Position numbers and translations under genes: made by a program
Assembly: GCF_000725625.1 (NCBI RefSeq)
Contig: NZ_JOHS01000030.1
Coordinates: 1-64,000 of the forward strand
Length of the DNA stretch: 64,000 nt
Source of the DNA: Streptomyces sp. NRRL F-6676
GTDB taxonomy: Bacteria > Actinomycetota > Actinomycetes > Streptomycetales > Streptomycetaceae
Reading direction: 5' to 3'
The notes under the pieces: model-generated
Seen by the model: the letters and a program-made list of their open reading frames with translations, nothing else
Databases searched by the model: none
What the model was told of the DNA's origin: nothing
Shown: positions 59,391 to 64,000 of the stretch, one piece after another
Layout: every line of letters begins with the position of its first letter
Numbering within the stretch: the first letter of the stretch is position 1

Positions 59391-59894
59391 TCAGCCCTGA
59401 GGTTCCCCCGAGGACGGCTCGGGGTCGTGCGCCGACCGGGCCCTGACGAGCGCGCGCAGGGCCCGTGCGTCGGCGATGGCGCGTTCCCTGGCGATGCCCG
59501 GCTGGATGCCCAGCGCGGGCAGGCTGGTGCCGTCGCTGAGGTCGAGGAAGACCCAGGCGTCGCCCGGGCGCAGATTGACCTGGATGATCTGCGCCCACTC
59601 CAGCCGGCGCCGGCTGGTGATGTTCACCACGGTCACCCCGGAGTCGTCGGCGGTGATCCGGGGCCGGGAGAGCAGGAGCAGCACTCCGGCGAGCAGTACG
59701 GCGGTGAACACGAAGCTCAGACGCTCACCGGGCCCGAGCTGTTCGAGCAGCAGCGCGACGACCGTGATGACGACGACGGTCGCCACGGCGGCCGTGAGCA
59801 GCACGGCCCGGGTGCGCCCCGGCCGGAAGGTGACCGGCAGGGCGGGCGTCGCGGGCATGTCGGACGGGTCCGAGGAGACGGGCGGGGTCGGCAT
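59391..59894 (-). CDS. PH-domain-containing membrane protein
   Basis: A 167-residue protein with two membrane helices (AVLLTAAVATVVVITVVALLL at about 30-50 and LSFVFTAVLLAGVLLLL at about 59-75). A bacterial PH-like domain follows (ITADDSGVTVVNITSRRRLEWAQI and VFLDLSDGTSLPALGIQ, quoted in part). The N terminus is Pro/Ser-rich. It lies 18 bases after hisG on the same strand. Such proteins sit downstream of hisG in Streptomyces; the role is unknown. The ATG at 59894 follows GGAG. Confidence 0.87.
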   Translation of the reverse strand: MPTPPVSSDPSDMPATPALPVTFRPGRTRAVLLTAAVATVVVITVVALLLEQLGPGERLSFVFTAVLLAGVLLLLSRPRITADDSGVTVVNITSRRRLEWAQIIQVNLRPGDAWVFLDLSDGTSLPALGIQPGIARERAIADARALRALVRARSAHDPEPSSGEPQG

Positions 59895-59912
59895 GGTGTC
59901 GCTCCGGCCGGT

Positions 59913-60761
59913 TCAGAGGCGGCAGGCGTGGATCGCCGTGGTCAGGATGGCGCGCGCGCCCAGCTCGTAGAGGTCGTCCATGATCCGCTGCGCCTTCTTC
60001 GCCGGGACCATGGCGCGCACGGCGACCCAGCCCTCGTTGTGCAGCGGGGAGACGGTCGGGGACTCCAGACCCGGGGTGAGCGCGACGGCCTTCTCGAGCT
60101 GCTCGACGCGGCAGTCGTAGTCCATCATCACGTACGTCCGGGCCACCAGGACGCCCTGGAGCCGGCGCAGGAACTGCTGCACCTTGGGCTCCTCGTCGTC
60201 CGCCCCGGTGCGGCGGACGACGACCGCCTCGGAGGTCATGATCGGCTCGCCGAAGACCTCCAGGCCCGCGTTGCGCAGCGAGGTCCCGGTCTCGACGACG
60301 TCCGCGATGACCTCGGCGACGCCGAGTTCGATCGCGGTCTCCACGGCCCCGTCGAGGTGGACGACGGAGGCGTCGATGCCGTGCTCGGCGAGGTGTCCGG
60401 CGACGATGCCCTCGTAGGAGGTGGCGACGGTCAGACCGGCCAGGTCCTTGACGCCGCTGACGGTGCCGGGCTTGCCGGCGAAGCGGAAGGTGGAGCGGGC
60501 GAAGCCCAGCGGAAGGATCTCCTCCGCCTGTGCGCCGGAGTCGACGAGCAGATCGCGTCCGGTGATGCCGATGTCGAGGCGGCCGGAGGAGACGTAGATC
60601 GCGATGTCGCGCGGGCGGAGGTAGAAGAACTCGACCTCGTTGTTCGGGTCGACGATCCGCAGTTCCTTGGACTCCCGGCGCTGCTGGTAGCCGGCCTCAT
60701 GCAGCATCTCCGCCGCAGGGCCTGACAGGGAACCCTTGTTGGGGACGGCGATGCGCAGCAT
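59913..60761 (-). CDS. hisG: ATP phosphoribosyltransferase, long form
   Basis: A 282-residue enzyme catalysing the first step of histidine synthesis, ATP plus PRPP to phosphoribosyl-ATP. The N terminus LRIAVPNKGSLSGPAAEML and the domain segments YLRPRDIAIYVSSGRLDIGITGRDLL are typical. VIADVVETGTSLRNAGLEV is the PRPP-binding motif. The C-terminal regulatory ACT-like domain (about 210-282, with AVRAMVPAKKAQRIMDDLYELGA in part) marks the long form with allosteric histidine feedback. It lies 68 bases downstream of hisE. Confidence 0.96.
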   Translation of the reverse strand: MLRIAVPNKGSLSGPAAEMLHEAGYQQRRESKELRIVDPNNEVEFFYLRPRDIAIYVSSGRLDIGITGRDLLVDSGAQAEEILPLGFARSTFRFAGKPGTVSGVKDLAGLTVATSYEGIVAGHLAEHGIDASVVHLDGAVETAIELGVAEVIADVVETGTSLRNAGLEVFGEPIMTSEAVVVRRTGADDEEPKVQQFLRRLQGVLVARTYVMMDYDCRVEQLEKAVALTPGLESPTVSPLHNEGWVAVRAMVPAKKAQRIMDDLYELGARAILTTAIHACRL

Positions 60762-60829
60762 GAGGTCGGCTTCCTTCGCGTGGGAGACGTGAGTGGGGCG
60801 GGAGGGGTGAGGCGGGAGGGACGGGACGG

Positions 60830-61102
60830 CTACAGATGGGCGTAGACGTCGTCCAGGGAGATGCCGCGGGCGACCATCATCACCTGGACGTGGTACAGCA
60901 GTTGCGAGATCTCCTCGGCCGCCGCGTCCTTGCCCTCGTGCTCGGCGGCCATCCAGACCTCGGCGGCTTCCTCGACGACCTTCTTGCCGATGGCGTGCAC
61001 GCCCTTGTCCACCAGCTCGGCGGTGCGGGAGGTGGCGGGATCGCCGTGGGCGGCCTTGTGCTGGAGCTCGGTGAAGAGCTCCTCGAACGTCTTCTTGGAC
61101 AT
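60830..61102 (-). CDS. hisE: Phosphoribosyl-ATP pyrophosphatase
   Basis: A 90-residue MazG-related protein removing pyrophosphate from phosphoribosyl-ATP, the second step of histidine synthesis. The metal-binding core is [16 protein letters not shown] then [14 protein letters not shown]. The start [16 protein letters not shown] is typical. It is separate from hisI, as usual in actinobacteria. It precedes hisG and follows ribH by 34 bases, so the histidine genes run on from the riboflavin operon. Confidence 0.96.
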   Translation of the reverse strand: MSKKTFEELFTELQHKAAHGDPATSRTAELVDKGVHAIGKKVVEEAAEVWMAAEHEGKDAAAEEISQLLYHVQVMMVARGISLDDVYAHL

Positions 61103-61136
61103 GGTGGTCCTTACCCTACGCGGTCCGGCCGGTGCC

Positions 61137-61622
61137 TCAGTGCCAGGGTTCGGATACCGAGCGGAGCGTCGCCGCGGTGGCGACCGCCGCCGTCACCGCC
61201 TCGTGCCCCTTGTCCTCGGTCGAGCCCTCCAGGCCGGCGCGGTCCAGGGCCTGCTCCTCGGTGTCGCACGTGAGGACGCCGAAGCCGACGGGGACGCCGG
61301 TCTCGACGGAGACCTGGGTGAGCCCCTGGGTGACGCCCTGGCACACGTAGTCGAAGTGGGGGGTGCCACCGCGGATGACGACGCCCAGGGCGACGACGGC
61401 GTCGTAGCCGCGGCCCGCGAGGACCTTGGCGGCGACCGGGAGTTCGAAGCTGCCGGGGACCCGGAGCAACGTGGGCTCGTCGATGCCCAGGTCGGTCAGG
61501 GCGCGCAGGGCGCCGTCCACCAGTCCGTCCATCACCTTGTCGTGCCACTGCGCCGCGACGACGGCGACCCTGAGGTCGCTCACGTTCCGTACGGACAGCT
61601 CCGGTGCGCCCTTGCCGCTCAC
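61137..61622 (-). CDS. ribH: 6,7-dimethyl-8-ribityllumazine synthase
   Basis: A 161-residue lumazine synthase, the penultimate enzyme of riboflavin synthesis, condensing the ribitylamino-pyrimidinedione with dihydroxybutanone phosphate. Active-site segments: [55 protein letters not shown] (catalytic His). It is a normal icosahedral- or pentameric-type length. It follows ribBA after 140 bases that include a 17-bp tandem array, and precedes hisE. Confidence 0.96.
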   Translation of the reverse strand: MSGKGAPELSVRNVSDLRVAVVAAQWHDKVMDGLVDGALRALTDLGIDEPTLLRVPGSFELPVAAKVLAGRGYDAVVALGVVIRGGTPHFDYVCQGVTQGLTQVSVETGVPVGFGVLTCDTEEQALDRAGLEGSTEDKGHEAVTAAVATAATLRSVSEPWH

Positions 61623-61677
61623 GTTCTCGTGTCTCCTGATGGTGTGTTCCGCCGGACGGCCCGGCGGCTGACGGGTC

Positions 61678-61776
61678 TGTTACTGGTGCGGTTCTTCTAC
61701 TGGTGCGGTTCTTCTACTGGTCCGGGTCTTCTACTGGTCCGGGTCTTCTACTGATCCGGGCCTTCTACTGGTTGCC
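61678..61776. repeat. 17-bp tandem array spanning the ribBA stop
   Basis: Units at 61678-61694, 61695-61711, 61712-61728, 61729-61745, 61746-61762 and a partial at 61763-61776. Each has a TTCTACTGG core then a variable G/C part (TGCGGTTC or TCCGGGTC). The ribBA stop codon (complement of CTA, 61765-61767) is in the last unit. The array fills most of the ribBA-ribH gap. Confidence 0.93.
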
Positions 61777-63078
61777 GCAGGGGGACGCGGTGGCCGTGTC
61801 CAGCCAGGGCAGGTCGTGCCCCATCCGGTCCCGCTTGGTGCGCAGGTAGCGGAGGTTGTGCTCGCCGGCCTGCACGGGCATGGGTTCCCGTGCGGTGACG
61901 CGTACGCCGTGGCGTTCGAGCGCGTCGGTCTTGTCGGGGTTGTTGGTCAGCAGCCGGACGCTGCGCACGCCGAGGTCGGCGAGGATGCGGGCGCCGGCGC
62001 CGTAGTCCCGGGCGTCGGCGGGCAGGCCCAGTTCGAGGTTGGCGTCGAGGGTGTCGCGGCCGCGTTCCTGGAGTTCGTAGGCGCGCAGCTTGGACATCAG
62101 GCCGATGCCGCGCCCCTCGTGGCCGCGCAGATAGACCACCACTCCCCTGCCCTCGCGCCGGACGAGTTCCAGGGAGGTCTCCAGCTGCGGGCCGCAGTCG
62201 CAGCGCAGGGAGTGGAAGACGTCGCCGGTGAGGCATTCGGAGTGGACGCGGACCAGGACGTCCTCGCCGTCGCCGATCTCGCCGTGCACGAGGGCGATGT
62301 GCTCGACGCCGTCGGCGGTGGAGCGGTAGCCGTGCGCGGTGAAGTCGCCGTGGGCGGTGGGAAGGCGGACCTCGGCCTCGTGTCGGACGGACGGCTCGGC
62401 GGGTGCGGCGTGCTCGGTGGAGCGGCGGTAGGCGATCAGGTCCTCGATGGAGATGATCGTCAGGCCGTGCTTGCGGGCGAACGGCACGAGTTCGGGCAGC
62501 CGCAGCATGCGGCCGTCCTCCCCGGCGATCTCGACGATCGCGCCGGCCGGGCGCAGCCCCGCGAGGCGGGCCAGGTCGACGGCGGCCTCGGTGTGCCCGT
62601 TGCGGGTGAGGACGCCGCCGGGGCGGGCGCGCAGCGGGAAGACGTGGCCGGGGCGGACGAGGTCGCCCGGTTCGGCGGTGCCGCCCGCGAGCAGCCGCAG
62701 CGTGGTGGCGCGGTCGGCGGCGGAGATGCCGGTGGTGACGCCGTGCGCGGCGGTGGCGTCCACGGAGACGGTGAACGCGGTCTTCATGGACTCGGTGTTG
62801 TCGTCGACCATCTGGGGCAGCCGCAGCCGGTCCAGTTCCGCGCCCTCCATGGGGGCGCAGATCAGGCCGCGGCACTCGCTCATCATGAAGGCGACGTGCG
62901 CGGGGGTGACCTTCTCCGCGGCCATGACGAGGTCGCCCTCGTTCTCGCGGTCCTCGTCGTCGACGACGACGATCGGGCGGCCGGCCGCGATGTCGGCGAT
63001 CGCCTGTTCGACGGGGTCGAGCGCGAGGTCGTCGTCGAGGAGGTGGTCGGTGCTGTGCAGGACGGGCGCCGTGGTCAT
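61765..63078 (-). CDS. ribBA: Bifunctional 3,4-dihydroxy-2-butanone 4-phosphate synthase / GTP cyclohydrolase II
   Basis: A 437-residue bifunctional enzyme starting both branches of riboflavin synthesis. Residues 20-220 are the RibB domain: [37 protein letters not shown] and [13 protein letters not shown]. Residues 225-420 are the RibA domain: [19 protein letters not shown] (zinc cysteines) and [16 protein letters not shown]. The ATG at 63078 overlaps the ribM stop (ATGA). The last codons are encoded within a tandem array (CGNQ), so the extreme C terminus may be variable. Confidence 0.97.
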   Translation of the reverse strand: MTTAPVLHSTDHLLDDDLALDPVEQAIADIAAGRPIVVVDDEDRENEGDLVMAAEKVTPAHVAFMMSECRGLICAPMEGAELDRLRLPQMVDDNTESMKTAFTVSVDATAAHGVTTGISAADRATTLRLLAGGTAEPGDLVRPGHVFPLRARPGGVLTRNGHTEAAVDLARLAGLRPAGAIVEIAGEDGRMLRLPELVPFARKHGLTIISIEDLIAYRRSTEHAAPAEPSVRHEAEVRLPTAHGDFTAHGYRSTADGVEHIALVHGEIGDGEDVLVRVHSECLTGDVFHSLRCDCGPQLETSLELVRREGRGVVVYLRGHEGRGIGLMSKLRAYELQERGRDTLDANLELGLPADARDYGAGARILADLGVRSVRLLTNNPDKTDALERHGVRVTAREPMPVQAGEHNLRYLRTKRDRMGHDLPWLDTATASPCGNQ

Positions 63079-63719
63079 GCCGTGGCTCCTTCCAGGACGG
63101 GCCGCGGGCCCCGGCGGGAGCGCAGCCACCAGTCGCGCAGGCCCCACAGGACCAGCGCGCCGTAGAGGACGTAGACGAAACCGGAGAAGGCGAAGCCATT
63201 GGCGAAGTTCAGCGGGACGCCGACGGCGTCGACGAGCAGCCAGGCCAGCCAGAACTCGACCATGCCGCGGGCCTGGGCGTACATCGCGACGACGGTGCCG
63301 ACGAAGATGTACGCGTCCGGCCAGGGGTCCCAGGACAGCGACGGGTACGCCTTGAACAGGGCGGCGACGGCGACCGTGCCGACGGCGGCGACCGCGATCA
63401 GCACCGCCCGCTCGCGCCAGGTCGCGAACCGGACGGCGATGTGGCCGTCCTCGGCGCCGCCCCTGCCGCGGTTCCACTGCCACCAGCCGTAGCCGGCGAC
63501 CACCATGACGACGATCTGCTTGCCGGCGCTGCCGGACAGGTGGGCGGTGGCGAACGCGGCGAAGAGGATGAGGCCGGAGAGGAACTGGGTGGGCCAGCTC
63601 CAGATGGACCGGCGCCAGCCGAACGCGAGTCCGACCAGGCCGATGACGTTGCCGATCATGTCCGACCACTTGATCTGCTGGTCGAACAGGGTGAACGCCT
63701 GTGAGTTCAGCCAGTTCAC
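63075..63719 (-). CDS. ribM: RibM/PnuC-like riboflavin transporter
   Basis: A 214-residue membrane protein of the PnuC fold with about seven helices ([90 protein letters not shown]). Conserved aromatic and Trp residues for ligand stacking are present. In rib operons of Corynebacterium and Streptomyces this is RibM (PnuX), which imports riboflavin; that identity is based on context and fold. The GTG start overlaps the ribE stop (GTGA). The stop overlaps the ribBA start. Confidence 0.93.
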   Translation of the reverse strand: MNWLNSQAFTLFDQQIKWSDMIGNVIGLVGLAFGWRRSIWSWPTQFLSGLILFAAFATAHLSGSAGKQIVVMVVAGYGWWQWNRGRGGAEDGHIAVRFATWRERAVLIAVAAVGTVAVAALFKAYPSLSWDPWPDAYIFVGTVVAMYAQARGMVEFWLAWLLVDAVGVPLNFANGFAFSGFVYVLYGALVLWGLRDWWLRSRRGPRPVLEGATA

Positions 63720-64000
63720 CGCGTTGCCTCCCGGTCCGCGCCGAGCAGCCGCTCGACGTACTTGGCGACGATGTCGACCTCGAGGTTGACCGGGTCGCCG
63801 GGCTGCTTGCGGCCCAGCGTGGTCAGGGCGAGGGTCGTGGGGATCAGGCTGACGGTGAAGTGGGCGGGGCCGGCCTCGACGACGGTGAGGCTGATGCCGT
63901 CGACGGTGATGGAGCCCTTCTCGACGACGTAACGCGCGAGGTCGGCGGGGAGGGAGACCTTGACGACCTCCCAGTTCTCGGAGGGCGTGCGGTCCAGGAT
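63716..64000 (-). CDS. ribE: Riboflavin synthase alpha chain, C-terminal part (partial)
   Basis: The last 94 residues of riboflavin synthase, running off the right edge. The visible part is the end of the second lumazine-binding repeat: [36 protein letters not shown], and [16 protein letters not shown]. It dismutates 6,7-dimethyl-8-ribityllumazine to riboflavin. It is upstream in the same operon as ribM, ribBA and ribH. The start and any FMN riboswitch ahead of the operon would be outside the window. Confidence 0.95.
   Translation of the reverse strand: MLDRTPSENWEVVKVSLPADLARYVVEKGSITVDGISLTVVEAGPAHFTVSLIPTTLALTTLGRKQPGDPVNLEVDIVAKYVERLLGADREATR

Noticed and set aside
1..64000. tRNA genes
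   Set aside because: No cloverleaf with a GGTTCGAATCC-like T-arm was recognised; a tRNA scan would be decisive.

Overview
The window is a piece of the chromosome of a high-GC actinomycete, almost certainly a Streptomyces. The signs are very strong third-position G/C, a conservon (cvnABCD), RbpA with a sigma-R type promoter, GTG/TTG starts and leaderless-looking starts, and the GCGCAGTTCCCCGCGCC dispersed repeat. From memory, the gene order resembles the S. coelicolor stretch from crr/ptsI (about SCO1390) through rbpA (SCO1421) and the SCO1431 small membrane protein to hisG/ribH (about SCO1438-1440). No alignment was run.

Layout. Positions 1-300 hold the 5' end and leader/promoter region of a 16S rRNA gene on the minus strand. 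Positions 0.6-10 kb hold PTS genes (crr, ptsI), a conserved hypothetical, acetoacetyl-CoA synthetase, a GH31 glycosidase-like protein with both catalytic Asp positions changed to Glu, a NUDIX hydrolase and a secreted VanX-like dipeptidase. Positions 10-17.5 kb hold glycerol kinase with an upstream 23-bp tandem array and a short leader ORF, then a complete conservon and a small membrane protein. Positions 17.6-25.4 kb hold a three-gene minus-strand operon in MukF-MukE-MukB order, ending in a 1719-residue SMC-like coiled-coil ATPase. This is the best candidate for an undescribed system: an unusual condensin/Wadjet relative without a neighbouring JetD nuclease. Positions 25.5-30.8 kb hold a GntR regulator and the operon it probably controls: an MFS importer, a DUF1445 putative hydro-lyase and the PxpABC 5-oxoprolinase. 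Together they look like a pyroglutamate or related lactam uptake and hydrolysis pathway.

Positions 30.9-41.8 kb hold an SGNH hydrolase with two GT4 glycosyltransferases, a HEAT-like protein, an ankyrin protein, a small membrane protein with an FtsK-like ATPase lacking the P-loop lysine, a divergent MocR/YczE pair and a glycerophosphodiesterase. Positions 41.8-49.4 kb hold a 303-bp palindromic element joined to an MFS pseudogene, rbpA, fxsA, a polyprenol-phosphate mannosyltransferase, a YtcJ-type amidohydrolase, an Lrp regulator, a Cys-containing hypothetical, a TetR regulator and the SCO1431-type peptide. Positions 49.5-59.2 kb hold a divergent SDR / MmyB-type regulator pair, a secreted C39-like peptidase, a P-loop kinase, an orphan EccA-like AAA ATPase and two CNNM/CorC-type membrane proteins. 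From 59.4 kb to the end runs a minus-strand riboflavin-histidine block: ribE (cut by the window edge), ribM, ribBA, ribH, hisE, hisG and a PH-domain membrane protein.

A recurring small-scale feature is short tandem duplication across or just past stop codons: pxpC/SGNH (23 bp), the MocR gene (35-bp offset) and ribBA (17 bp). No CRISPR array, tRNA, transposase gene or prophage was seen.
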